The position numbers and the translations under genes are program-made. From positions 1-64,000 of the forward strand of contig WAID01000007.1 of assembly GCA_016584495.1 (NCBI GenBank): 64,000 nt of DNA, given 5' to 3'. The notes beneath the pieces were generated by a model. That model was not told where the DNA came from and ran no database searches. It saw only the letters and a list, made by a program, of their open reading frames with translations. Shown piece by piece: positions 1 to 11,728 of the stretch. The stretch is from Celoporthe dispersa. Lineage: Eukaryota; Ascomycota; Sordariomycetes; Diaporthales; Cryphonectriaceae. Each line of letters opens with the position of its first letter. The first letter of the stretch is position 1.

Positions 1-1799
1 AATGAGATGTTGCTTCTTTCGAATGTGACTTGTATTGTGCCTTCATTCTTTTTTTTTTCTTCCTTCCCCTCCTCTTCAACGCCGGCCCAGAGCAGGTGGA
101 TGTTGATGGTGACATGGAGGAGAGAGCATGCGGGATATGCTCTGCTCGTTGGGACGACACCCTCATTTCCAAGAGGCCCGCAGGCTGGCCCTCCGTGGGA
201 ATCTCAGGGCGGACGTGGTGTTCTGGGCCACCATCCAGTCCATCACGGCATGTCTCTCGCCTCTCCCTTCTCGTGTGAGCACAGTCCATGCCTCGTCATC
301 ATCCCCTATGTTATTTCCCCTTCTTGTAGAGGGTCATCTGTGCCCGTCTCTTCCTCCCTCCTCCTTCTCCTCCCAATCCTGTCGAAAGAGTACCTGCAGC
401 TGTGTGTGTCATGGACTGGTGGGCGTCGCGTGATTACTTACATATTAAGCACGCCCCGCAGCTGTGAATACCCACTCTTCCATTTGCTCCTGTATCCACA
501 ACCCCACAGCACCGGATGTTTCATGTAGCCCGCAAGCTGCATGGTGACCGAGTTGCGCCCTCCGTTCGGATCCGCCGAGTCGGTCTTGTGCCCCCTCGCC
601 TCTGCTGCGAGCAGTAGCACACACACACCTGCTGCATCCAGGGCTTGTCAGCCGTACTATCAGCCATACTAATGTACCGTAATAGTATAGTTTAGGGCGC
701 CACATGTCTGTGCGTATGAATTGCATGCGCCGTTGGGACGAAGGAGGACAAGGACAAGGAGGCAGAGGCAACTCGGTCAAGATACACCCAGATCATCTTT
801 TGGTTGGCAGCCTTCCAGAACCCGAGTCTCGCCGCGGTCCCGAAGATTCGAGACAAGAGATCAGCACATCGCCTCGGTAAGGTGCACGGCTCCCGTCTCA
901 AGGGACAAGAATAAGAAAAAAAAAGGATATGAAGGCAGAAGAAGAAGAGGGAAAAGGAACTGTCTCCTCATCGTCAAGACAGCAGTGAAACAGTAAGAGA
1001 ATGGCCCAAGTACCACACGTGGGTTCAGGCCAGGGCTCAGTTCTTGGTGTACGTACACTCTGTATCACATACATTCATTGCAACCCGAGACCATTTCCAT
1101 TTTTTTTCTTCTTGTTGCTTCTGCTACCACTCACTCAATGTACTATGGTACCTTCAGCCCACCCTCTTCCTCTTGTTCCTCCTCCTCCCTTCCTGCTGGG
1201 CCACCACCTCGTGCGCTCCCTCCGCCAGGTTCCCGCGTGCCAATATCCAGACAGGGCTCCGGGGTCTCGTTGACGGAGCACTGCCCCGTTCGAGCAAGTC
1301 AACGAAAACCCAACCTGCAGGCCTTCATCTTCTTTTCTCTCTTTTTCCTTCTGTTCGCCTTACGTAGTACGTTTTATAGTTTTCCTGTACATACTCGGCT
1401 GTCCTGCTCCGCGCGCCCGCCCCAGGGCCAGCCCAGGCGCAGCAGCTCCATAATATTATTATTCCTTCCCATGCCCATGCCCAGCCACATCGTCCTCGTC
1501 GTCCATCGTCCCGCTGGCCAGACCACCGACAAGTCTGTAGGCGAGGCCTGTCTTCCTTTAAACTTTCAATTCTCCTATCTCGGCACCTCTTTTCTTTCCC
1601 TTTCGGATCTGCCCTTTGTTTTCTTTCTTTTTCCGCACCTGTGCAAGACTGCTTACGATCGCACGCACGCACCAAGACGACTCTGACCTCCTCCTCCTCC
1701 TCCTCCTCCCCCTCCTCTTCTCTCCCCTCCATCCTCCAACAACTCCGCCCCGCCAAGCGACACGCAACTTTCTCTGGTCAGAATGTAGCTTGGGGGAAC
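1..1799. other. Intergenic, upstream of the receptor gene
   Basis: I see no supportable gene here. Both strands hold only short, compositionally biased open frames. A pyrimidine-rich stretch at about 1550-1760 ends just before the first gene's start codon and probably belongs to its promoter or leader. Confidence 0.5.
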
Positions 1800-3345
1800 A
1801 TGATCGATGGAGTCAATCATGATCTCCCGCGAGACGACGATGATGTTGTTTACTACAACCCGTCCAGGCAGATCTACGCCGGTCTGTGGAGTCTATTCGC
1901 CGGGGCCACCGTCTTCCTGTCCCTGAGACTCTGGTGCAAGCTCACCCGGCGCCATGGGCTGTGGTACGACGATTATATTCTCATATCCGCATATGTGAGT
2001 ATTGTTCTTTCTCTCGCCGCCCACCCAAGGTCTTTTATTTTTTGGTCCTTTTTTCTTTCTTTTTTTTTTTTCCTTGGTTTAATAGGCCCCAGTCTTGGGT
2101 GTTCGCTTATTAATTACTAACCCTACTCGTCTTTTTTTATAGTTATTTCTCATGACCACAGATATCATCATCACTATCGAGTACGCAACCGGCTACGTCC
2201 TGGGCAGCTGGGACGACCGCATGCACATCCTCATCAACACCTCATCGATCGGCACCGTCATCGGCCAGGCGGTGAGCAAGTCGCCTTTGGGGTGACTCTG
2301 CTGCGCATGGTGGAGAAGCGGTGGCAGGCGGGCATCCTGTGGTTCTGCATCATCAGCATGGACAGTATCGCCTTCAGCAAGTGCATCTTCCAGTGGGCCA
2401 AGCTCTGTGGCGACGACGACTACCAGCAGTGGTACAGGCTGCAGGGCTGGTGTCTGAATGAAGACTTCTCCGACCAGTGGAAGGAGATTGGAAACAGTAA
2501 GTTGGGGAAGACATAAAACGCCGTTATATTATCCCAGCCAAGGTTATCAGTCACTGACATAATGTGTGCGTGTGTGTGCTTTAGTCTACAACATCCTTAT
2601 GGATTTTGTCTTTGCCATGTTTTCCTGGTTCATAACATGGCGTCTGAAACTTCAACGAGGCGAGAAGATCGCCCTCTGCGCGACCCTGAGTCTCGGAATT
2701 GTGTGAGTGCGCTGTCCCTCTGCCCTTTCCACGAGTGCCGTGAAGCTGATATATGAGAGGACAGTGTCGCCGTCATCACAGCGGTCAGGACCTGGTGGAA
2801 GGATACTCCTCATGCACGTTCACGACACGTGGTATATGTAAGTCGTCGCCGCTGTCGTTCCCGTGCAGGATGCAGACACGCAGAGAAACAACAACAAGAA
2901 TCATGGAATGCTGACCCAGAACAGGGCGAGACGCCATGTCCGAGATCTGGTACTCGGGCGAGGTAGCCGGCACCATCATCGTCCAGTGCATCCCGGTCCT
3001 GCCCCTTCGTCAGGACCTACACACATCACTCACATCCCGAAGACTGACGCTACGGAGCCCACCACCAAGGGCTCCAATAACTGGCGCGGCAGCACCCTGG
3101 TCGAGAAGAAGGGCTTTGTCTCCATCTCCCGGGACGAGGAGAACCAGAAGAGCCCCGGCATGTTCGAGCTGACCGAGATCCCCGAGGAGGCCCAGCCACC
3201 TGCGCCGATGTTGAGGTCGGGAGGAGGGTATTATCATCAAGACATGGGCCATCATGCCGGCGCGTACTGGTCCCCGTCCGAGGTTGACCTTCGCATCCAA
3301 GCAACACACACGAAGCCGCTCAAGAAGGAAAGCTGGCCGCTCTGA
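1800..3345 (+). CDS. PTH11-like integral membrane protein (fungal rhodopsin-like domain)
   Basis: Predicted multi-pass plasma-membrane protein of the fungal PTH11/rhodopsin-like family, some members of which sense surface or host cues. The start at 1800 leads into an extracellular N-terminus with a PSRQIYAGLWSL helix. Exon 1 ends at 1994; intron 1 is 1995-2142 (GTGAGT, TACTAAC, TAG). Further introns fit 2497-2584 and 2703-2764, and a less certain one starts at 2838. Family landmarks are the YDDYILISAY helix end, the ATGYVLGSWDDR loop, the GVTLLRM helix, and a VITAVRTWWKD segment followed by IIVQCIPVL. A hydrophilic tail carries LVEKKGFVSISRDEE. Two -1 shifts are needed, near 2282-2290 and near 2990-3015, so as written the frame is broken. 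Length corrected is about 385 residues, usual for the family. Family call is firm; ligand and role are unknown. Confidence 0.8.
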
Positions 3346-4135
3346 GAGGCGATGGGAAAAGGAAAGGGAGGGGAAACAAAAGGAAAAATGAAAAGTTAAG
3401 GGGCGGTCTGTTCCGTGTGCATTCGTCTCAAGGTGTCGTCGTCTTCCCACCGAATTCCCAGATATGCCCAGGCAGGGTCATACATATATATGTGTCCTAC
3501 ATATATATATGAATTCGTTGACCCCTTCTCCACCGGCTAGGCCAGTCATGTGAAGGTGGCCCGGTTGTCTTTCTCATTCATTTCTTGCTGTTCCCCAATC
3601 GGAGGGCGTTTTGTTTCGCATGGCTGTGCCCAGGGACGTGTTTATCAAAATTGGCAGGTATTATTTGCAGCAAGCCAAGGCGTAACTATTGCGGAGCAAG
3701 GTTCGGGTCCTGATTTTGGTTTTGGTTTTTTCTTTTCTTTTCTTTCTTTCTGCCTCTTCATGAAATCTCGGGACTCGACGATACCATTTCTTAGGTTTAA
3801 AAATCAAACACATCAACAAGGCCTTATTTCAATGAGATTGGTGACAGAAGATGAAGGACAATCTGGAATGATGAGTCACAAGAGACACCATCAACGCAGA
3901 TCACCGCAGACTATGGTCTAATGATATTGATGATATTACCCGGAGCAGGACCAACTTTTGCCGTGACCTCCTTTGCGAGATATGAATGACGTTATTGTAA
4001 TATCCAAACTCGTAACGAATAAGACACAGATTGTGTCACTCCCCACAACAGTTGGCTTCCTCAGCTGCGTTCACGCTCGGGTGGATTTATCAATTAAAAG
4101 ACGAGATCACAAGAGCAACAAGGCAATCAATCAAT
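3346..4135. other. Intergenic between receptor and GFA gene
   Basis: No gene is evident. It should hold the 3' UTR of the receptor gene and the promoter of the next gene. The AT palindromes at 3482-3511 are its only notable structure. Confidence 0.5.
3482..3511. repeat. Two adjacent AT palindromes downstream of the receptor gene
   Basis: Two nearly identical self-complementary tracts of alternating A and T, each bounded by C and G, are separated by a few bases about 140 bp past the stop codon. They could fold into a hairpin in RNA or DNA and may mark the transcript's 3' end. This is structure seen in sequence only; function is inferred. Confidence 0.4.
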
Positions 4136-4695
4136 ATGACCTCAACAGCGACGACCGGCCAGTGCCTGTGCGGTAGAGTAAAAGTGAGTACTGGACTGGC
4201 AACGATTCGACGGCGGTAATCGTCATTCCCCTGCACCCAATCTGCTAACGGGTGAGAGCAATAACACCAGGTCACAGTGACGGGCAAACCACTCTCGTCC
4301 TTCCCAACCCTCACGTGCCACTGCAACAGCTGCAAGCAGCGCAGCGGAGGCGTCGCCTCGTACGCCTTCGTCGTGCCCAAGGAACACGTGCAATTCAGCC
4401 CAGCCCCAAACGCCGCCCCGACGGACAACACCACCGGCCCCGAGGTGCACAAGGTCTACGTGGACAGGGACACGGGCAGCGGGCAGCCCATGCAGCGGAC
4501 CATGTGTGCCGAGTGCGGGTCGCCCGTGTGCATCATCGAGGCGGGGGATGCGGATGCCAGGTGTCTGCAGTATGGCCTGTTCGCAGGCAGCGAGGGGTCG
4601 ATCTCTCTGCGCATAGGCCTAAGCTGGAGCTGTTCGCGGGCAGGCGGGTTGTGTGGATTCCTGAGGTCGGGGAGGAGGTGAGAGAGGCAGCTTGA
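4136..4695 (+). CDS. GFA-family (CENP-V/GFA domain) zinc-binding protein
   Basis: Small cytosolic protein of the glutathione-dependent formaldehyde-activating (GFA/CENP-V) fold. The N-terminal TGQCLCGRVK zinc motif is split by an intron at 4184-4270 (GTGAGT to CAG). Exon 2 continues with the LTCHCNSCKQRSGG motif and then the CAECGSPVC motif, giving the three cysteine groups that bind zinc in this family. One -1 shift at about 4596-4612 moves the end into the frame that reads LELFAGRRVVWIPEVG, the typical C-terminus; without it the protein ends at 4681 with an atypical tail. Corrected length is about 157 residues, normal for the family. Most fungal members have no proven substrate, so formaldehyde activation should not be assumed. 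Confidence 0.8.
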
Positions 4696-7037
4696 GCAGA
4701 CGCTGGACAGACAGACGGCTTGCGGGTGAGCAATTGGGCATGCGTTGGGTAAGTGTCGGAGTACATGTGATTCTTTCGTAGTAGCAACTCATTGATGAGA
4801 CATAGTTACATGGTTTGTAAACAATACAGTATTGCTGTGGCCGCAACAGAGCTGGTGGGCCCAGGAGCCTAGATATTTTCACTCTCTTGCATACATGTCT
4901 GCTTCTTGAACCTTATTATCTAATTATATAGTTACAGGAGGGTGGTAGACAACCATAGGACAATCAATCTTGAGCATACTTCCAACATGGAAATGAATTA
5001 TGTTGAGGCTCGATGGACATCACTAAGGGCCCTCCCGCCCCTCATTCGAAAGGTATAACTGACTTACAGTCCCTTCAGTGTTATCTTTGGTAAAGTACCG
5101 ACTTGGTACCTCAGCCCCTTCTCATCACTAGGGTCTTGCAGGCAGAAAGTTCAGGAGCAGAGACGAAAGGAAAAAAAGAACAGAACAAGAGGACAGAGGA
5201 GTATTACGTGAGACTGATTCTGGGCTAGAGCTGCCCAAGGAAATCCTTTATTACTGACAACATAGATTGTAATTAATTGATTAGTACCATGACACTTTGG
5301 AAGCCAGCAGCCCTGGAGCATCCACGTAGCCCACCTTTCTCAGCCGCTTCGTGAGCTGCAATTGAATCCCACGGGGAGACAAACGATCCCAGCACTTCAA
5401 CCTGACAACCTTCCCGGGTCGCGCGTGAGAACAAAATCCCGAGCAGCAAGGGGGTTCAGTGTGATGCCCGCGGACAAGGCTGCGATCCTCGCCCCAAACG
5501 TCTGTCTACGTATGTCTGTAACAGTGTAGAGCCACCCGCCCACGTTCTCAGCAGCGTGCTCGGCCGAGGTTTATCCAGTTATCTCCTGACTTTGGGCCGG
5601 AGTGATCCGAGCAGCCAGCCCTATCTAACAAATTAGCGCCCTGTCTTAAGCATCCACTGCAGGCTGTGAGTCCGGTTCCGAGGCCGCCGAGAGCCGTGAC
5701 TGAGCACAGTAGTCCTCAACGAGCAAGAAACCTGGGAAGCGCCCGTATCCCAAGGGTGGTTCGGTTCTCCTTAAAGTTCATTACTACGCCACGACCCATG
5801 CCAGGACCCGGCCTGACAACCGCCCCTCCTGTTGCGGAGCTGTGGGGCGAACCACCCCCTCGTCGGCCGATGAGCTAGAATGTTCTTACCAGTGGCGAGA
5901 GCGAGTTCGTTTTTACTCTTCTTTTGGACTTACTCGCTGTCAGGTTGCGGATAGATGAACAGCCCTCTTATTGTTATGACGACGAGAGCCTGCCAACATG
6001 CAGTAAGCGGTTCTTAGATACGAAGCATGACAAGAAAAACCACAATTGCCTCGATTAAGCCCATTTGTGTGGGCCATTGACGCAACCGCTCGTAAAATTG
6101 ATACTCTCTATTCTCCGACACAAGATTAAAAATGGCCCAAAAACGAAGCCTGCAGAAGCGAGTGCTGTGTGTCCCGTCCCAGGAAGAAGTGAGCGGAGCT
6201 TTCCTCCACAGCGCGTAAAAGAAAGATCCCCCTCCCCCAAAAAACACCTCCATTCCTCGCGTAGGCTTCGCTTGCGTGCAACTCGTAGCATACGCGATGG
6301 AGATCCCCACAGTTTATTGGCGGATCAATTTCGCCAAGGGAGGGGCAGCGGGTGAAGACGTGGGCTGGAAACGAAACATCGATCCTATTCTCATCCCTGC
6401 TGATGGTGCGCCGGTGGCTTTTGAAACAAGAGATTGCTGCCAAGAAGCGCCCCTAACAAGGGGAGCCCGCTTACACAGGATAGTGCGTAGGGGACTAATT
6501 GCCTCGAAATTATCTCCGAAAGTCTGCCATCTTGTTGTGCCTGCGATGGGAGTCATGGACCTTCATGGATTGATATTGTTTCTCCTTCGGCTATGAAGAG
6601 TCCTTGCAGGAAAAGACAGAGAGCGGTGAGTACAGACATCGTATACAGCAAGTTATCTTTGAGAGGTGAGAGACCCAATTTGAACCCAACTCCCATCACC
6701 GCGGTTTGTGTTCTCCTTTATTTTGATTTATCTTGTCAATTGCATACTTGCACAGTACCGCTCTGCTTTTCCGCAGTCCACTGTTGTCAGATGCTATGTA
6801 CCAAATAAGGAAACCTGCTCATCAGGCCAACACATGGCGATAGTTCCCACCTCGCGTTTCTTGCACAATCCACGGCGGAAGACCATGTTCCAACAAAATC
6901 CATCTCGTATGCACGTGTAGATTAAAGGAGCTTGAGGCTACGTCGACGTGTGCCGAATTCATGTCCATGAGCCGATGGACTGGGTCCGCCTAACCCCCTG
7001 CTCCAGATGCAGGAGGAGTACCTTGATTAAACCAAAA
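4696..7037. other. Intergenic, 2.3 kb
   Basis: No supportable gene. A few frames of about 100 codons around 6014-6600 on both strands read somewhat like protein but show no family motif, splice signals or good start context. No transposon ends or tRNA were seen. Confidence 0.4.
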
Positions 7038-7049
7038 CTGGGGCCGGAG
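7038..7049 (+). promoter_or_regulatory. Tandem CreA-type sites upstream of the polygalacturonase
   Basis: CTGGGG directly abuts CCGGAG; both match the CreA/CRE1 consensus SYGGRG. They lie about 75 bp upstream of a TATA-like element and 325 bp before the start codon. Closely spaced pairs are the arrangement known for functional carbon-catabolite repression in filamentous fungi. Repression of this pectinase by glucose is inferred. Confidence 0.4.
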
Positions 7050-7115
7050 AAGGAATCCACTTCCGTCCCAGGGAAGGGGATTGAGGCTCGTTCGAGGGCC
7101 TCGATGCCTTCCTTA

Positions 7116-7124
7116 CATATAAAG
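7116..7124 (+). promoter_or_regulatory. TATA-like element of the polygalacturonase gene
   Basis: CATATAAAG lies about 250 bp upstream of the start codon and is followed by a pyrimidine-rich stretch containing TTCTTTCTT. This suits a strongly induced secreted-enzyme gene with a leader of roughly 200 bases. Position and spacing are the only evidence. Confidence 0.4.
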
Positions 7125-7372
7125 AACTGACCAAGTCTGGATATTCTCATCCGTCGTTCTTAGTCCTGCTGTTTTTGTTCCAACCATCCTTCTTTCTTAC
7201 CCAGTTTTGCACCAAGCTTCGCACGCCAGGTTGCGTCCAATCTTTGAAAAGACCCCCTCATTTTTGTGTGTGATTTTTACACCCGTTTTCCCTTCTTCAA
7301 CAGTGTACAAACATTCTTCAAGACACACAAAACAAGCTCTCTGTCTCTCCTGCATCTCAGCTATTCACAAAC

Positions 7373-8996
7373 ATGCGTTCTTTTGCGATAGCTTCTGTTG
7401 CCGCAGCTGTGCTGCCCGGCGCCCTCGCTCGTCCCAACGGACAGGTCTTCCAGCGAGGATGGGGAAAGGAGGCCTTTGAGGAGGTAATGGGGGGTGGCGG
7501 CGGTGGCGATGGTGGCTTTGGTGGCTACGGCGGCAACCAGCCTTCCGGAGGTGAGTTCTTTGCAAAAGTTGATTTAAAAAAGTACAGCAAAAACCCCGAG
7601 ACTAACGCTCTCTTTCTCATTGTAAAGGTGCCTTCAGCTACAGCAGCCAGGCCAGCGCCTCCAGCTTCAGCGGCGAGGCCAGCGCGACCTCCAACCCGGC
7701 TCCTTCCTACGAGTCGGCCTCTGCAACCTCTGCCTACGTCGCCCAGGCCCAGGCCACCAGCGGTGCGGGCTACACCGTCGCCTCTGCCAGCGCCACGGCC
7801 ACTGGGTCTTCCTCTGGCCCTCCAGCGGCTCCTCGGGCGGTTCCGGCGCCGGCACTGCCATCAGCTCTCTGGCTGGCGGCTCAGGTGTCGGCGGGACCAC
7901 CTGCACCGTCACGGACATTGCTGACGTGACGGCCTCTGTGTCGGCCTGCTCCAACGTCCTCCTCAGCGGCGTCACGGTCCCTGCCTCGAGCACCCTCTCC
8001 GTCACGGTGCCCAGCAACGGCGCCCTGCTCTTTGCCGGCACCATGACCGTCGAGTACACGCCCGACACCGACTACACGCCCATCGTCCTGACAGGCACCA
8101 ACGCCAAGGTGGCTGGTCTGGCGGGCGCGGTGATCGATGGCCAGGGCTCCCAGTACTGGGACGGCGAGGGCTCCAACGGCGGCACGGACAAGCCTGACAA
8201 GTTCATCAGCCTGGACGACGTCGATGGCTTCACCTTTGAGCAGCTAACCATCCAGAACTGGCCCACCCACCTGTTCTCCCTCAGCGGCTCCGACCTGACC
8301 ATGAACAACCTCATCCTGGACAACAGCGCCGGCGACGAGGAGGACAGCGACGGTGACGCCCTGGGCCACAACACGGACGGCTTCGACATCTCCAGCATGA
8401 CCGGCCTGTACGTCTACGATGTGACCGTCTACAACCAGGACGACTGTGTTGCCGTCAACGACGGCTCCGACATGGTCTTTGAGAACATGTACTGCTCTGG
8501 CGGCCACGGTCTGTCCATCGGCAGCATCAAGACCGGCAAGACCGTCTCCAACGTCACCTTCAAGGACTCGAGCGTCGTCAACTCGGAGAACGGCTGCCGT
8601 ATCAAGACCTACGATGATGCCACCGACGCCTCCGTCAGCGACATTACCTACAGCGGCATCACCCTCAGCGGAATTACCGAGTAAGTCTATTATAACCAGT
8701 TAATGAACCCAATCGTTATACATCATCACTAACAGTTCTTTTTTTTCCTTCCAGCTACGCCATCGATGTCCAGCAGGACTACGAGAACGGCAGCCCCACT
8801 GGCGACCCAGGCAGCGACTGCACCGTCAGCGGCATCACCTTCGAGGACATCACTGGTACCACGTCTGGCGATGACTCTACAACTACTACATCCTCTGCGG
8901 TGACGGCAGCTGCACCGACTTCACCTGGACCAACATCGATGTCACGGGTGGTTCCACCTCCTGCAGCCCCAGCGGCGACATCTGCCCGTCTTCTTA
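7373..8996 (+). CDS. Secreted endopolygalacturonase (GH28)
   Basis: Secreted GH28 enzyme that hydrolyses alpha-1,4 bonds in homogalacturonan. The signal peptide MRSFAIASVAAAVLPGALA is followed by a Gly-rich stretch (about residues 40-55) and a long Ser/Ala/Thr-rich linker (to about 150) before the beta-helix domain. Catalytic motifs appear in order: NTDGFD (about 307), QDDC (about 330), GGHGLSIGS (about 350) and RIK (about 370). Introns are 7551-7627 and 8681-8754, both with good branch and splice sites. Two -1 shifts are needed, near 7816-7823 in the linker and near 8873-8880 close to the C-terminus, which ends CSPSGDICPSS. Corrected length is about 491 residues, longer than the usual 360-380 because of the linker. 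Family and activity are very likely; endo mode is inferred from motif spacing. Confidence 0.93.
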
Positions 8997-10642
8997 AGAG
9001 AAAAACCAATACGGTGACGGCGCTGATTGCAGGGAGGAGGAGGATGGTGCGAAGGGCTTCTTGAAATGTTTCAACTGTATATATATACTAGGTAAGGTGC
9101 TTGCTTGGCGAGCCCAGCCCAATGTAAACGTATTCACTCTACAACCATGTGTGTGTATCCGTCATCTCTGCAGTGGTTGCTCTATTGTACTGCGTGTGAA
9201 ACGGGAGGCACCCAGCCTCAGGCGTCCAGATCAAGTCATAGCCCATGTGATGTTCCACTTTTCTCAAACCCTCGCTGGGCCAATCCTCCTCATCGCTCAC
9301 GCCAAGCTTCATCCATCTTGCCCTTTTCCAGGGCAAGCGAGCACAAGAAGTAGGCATGGGCCCCCGCCTCTCCACCTGCGCAGCTATGTCTTACATTAGC
9401 TCTATCGTAACTAGGAGCGGGCTTCGTACCCCTTATGCAGGTCAGTTGGTGAGAGAGGGTCGTATCGGGTGAGATTACAAGACACTGCACTGGTGTAAGC
9501 CCGGAAGGATCTTGAATATCACCACAGCGATCCTTCCAATCTCTTTGACGACTCTGCTGGCTGAATAGTTGGGTCGGTGGCCGTCTGTAGATTACTGGCT
9601 TTGATTGGTGTTTTCCATCATCCTTCTAATGACCTGTCCGTCAAACACAAGGCTTCCTAAAGTAATTACGCCAGCTGGTTGAGTGCTCGACAATTCCAAG
9701 TTTCAAACGAGCGGCCCTTCCACAAAACACCCGTTTGTTCTGATTGCTCTGTTCTGAACCATAAAGCAATATTGGCTGTGATCTATTTCATGCTGCAATG
9801 ATGCATAAGGAAGAACAAGAAAACCTCAGGAAAAGGAATTTACCATTATAATCCTTGAGCCAAGGAACCAAGATTTCCATGTCCAATCTCATTGGTACAA
9901 TCACAATACCTTGATACAATAGGAAGAACCACAATTATGAGAAACTCTAAATTGCATCCACTGGATAGCTTGTTTTTAAAAATAAAAAAATTCTCCATAT
10001 CACATCTTGTCTGCTGTGTCTGTGGTCGTGGTCAAATTTTCCAGCCCGAGAGCAAATTGACTTTTGGATATGTGGCCTGAGCCCCCTCCCTGCACCTAGA
10101 ATGACGTCCTCAGTACACCCCAAGCCACATCTGAATTCTGCAGCTCGCTTTTGAATGTTCTTTCTCCCTTTTTCTTTGTGCCAGTGACAACACACTGACA
10201 GCAACATTGACCCAACTCAGCCCCGTGCATCATTCAGTCCAAATCAACCCAGGACATTCATATTCTTGGGGGCCAACGCTGCAAGCTTCACCGAATTCCA
10301 CAGCAATGATGCAAGTCTAGGTACATGGCGACTCAGGCCAGGCCTGACATGGTATATTTCACCACCCTCACATCAAGTTTACCAATGTGAATGCCTCCCG
10401 TCCTCCAGTCCCCTTTGGTCATGTGTCTCCCATCTGGTTCTCCTATCTCTCTTTAAACAAGTGGGTCCGTGGCCAACTGGCTTGACTCTGTGGTGAAAGG
10501 TGGTGGGCCCATTCAAGCTCCTGCATGGTGAGAGACAGCTCTGCATCTAATTATGAGCAGTTCAGTATCTTGCACATAAGCCAGCACAAGTGAATAGTAT
10601 CAGGTAATCGACTGGTGATAACTGCCACTTTTTCTCTCCCTA
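8997..10642. other. Intergenic, 1.6 kb
   Basis: No gene is supported. The first part should be the polygalacturonase 3' UTR; the last few hundred bases should be the promoter of the secreted-protein gene. No repeat or RNA gene was recognised. Confidence 0.5.
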
Positions 10643-10656
10643 CTATATATACAAGG
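10643..10656 (+). promoter_or_regulatory. TATA box of the secreted-protein gene
   Basis: CTATATATACAAGG lies about 190 bp upstream of the start codon and is followed by a CT-rich stretch typical of fungal transcription starts. It is one of the clearest TATA elements in the window and suggests regulated, possibly strong expression. Confidence 0.5.
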
Positions 10657-10838
10657 CCTCCTCTCATGCCTCCTGCCGCATTCTTTCCTCTCTCCTACCC
10701 ATCAGCAGTAGACGGACAGACAAGCTTCAGACCCGAATTCTCCCCAGCATCAGTCACAAGGGACAGTCCTGCACATATCCAACCTGCAAAGCAACTGACA
10801 CCATCTGCACCCATCTCCTAACTGCGCATTCGTTCATC

Positions 10839-11728
10839 ATGCAGCTGCTCAGCATCCTTGGCGCCGCCCTCATGGGCTCTGTCTTTACCCAGGCTGTCAG
10901 TATTGATCTCTCTCTCCACAGGCTGACAAGACAGAAAAGGATATTTGGAAGACTAACTCACCATGCTTCAGGCCCCTTCTGGTCATCTCTCTTCCTCTGA
11001 GATGATCGTTGCTGGTAATAGGACCTACACAATCGTCCCCATCCAGTGGACGGTTCAGATTAACAACACCGAGACCCCTAGTCAGTATTTATTCCGTCCC
11101 TCCTGCCCTCCATAGACACATAGACAAGCTGACCCTTGAGCCTCGCAGCAACCTATCCATCGAAGGCACCTTGCAGGACGTCCTCCACAACATCACCGAG
11201 GTTGACCCCGGCGCGGCCGCCAGCATCAGCAGTGCTGTCAACGCCACCACCTCGGACCTCATTTCCAGCCACGCCTCCGCCATTCCTAGCACCTACGACG
11301 CCATGTACACGCCCGCCCACCACTTCTGCAATGTCGCCGGCTGGGATCGTTGCTCCGTCGACCGTCTCTACGAGGGCATCGCCTACCTGGACGGCGTTCC
11401 TGGCCAACCCTCCAACGGCCCTGGCCCTGGTACCTGCGGGCGGGTTTCCTGTTCGTACTCCGCCGCCATCTTCGGGTGCAACGATGTAAGTGGATTTCTT
11501 CATGTGCCCTTTGCTCTTGTGCGGTATCAAAAGAGTATTGGTATATGTCCTGACGGTGCTTCGATATTGTTAGGACCTGGAGACCAAGGTCCTGGACAGC
11601 TTCCACAGCATCGGGGATGGCGCCGAGCTCATCATCGATGCGTGCTCCGTGGGCAGCAGTGCCCAGGTCGACGGCCAGCAGTTCTTTCGGACGGCTGGAA
11701 TGTCATCGCTCGATACGACAGCTGCTAG
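10839..11728 (+). CDS. Small secreted protein with seven cysteines, effector candidate
   Basis: Unrecognised secreted protein of about 219 residues. Exon 1 (10839-10895) encodes just a signal peptide, MQLLSILGAALMGSVFTQA. Introns fit 10896-10971 and 11081-11148 (both with the less common donor GTCAGT) and 11486-11573 (GTAAGT). The mature part has an N-terminal half with possible N-glycosylation sites, then a Cys-bearing half with AHHFCNVAGWDRC, GTCGRVSCSYSAAIFGC, an IIDAC segment and a final RYDSC. Six of the seven cysteines could pair. A -1 shift at the G run near 11687-11689 joins the frame to the GWNVIARYDSC end. The exon 2 to 3 junction does not keep phase exactly, so that boundary is uncertain or another base is missing. 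Secretion is well supported; a role in host or microbe interaction is inference. Confidence 0.65.
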
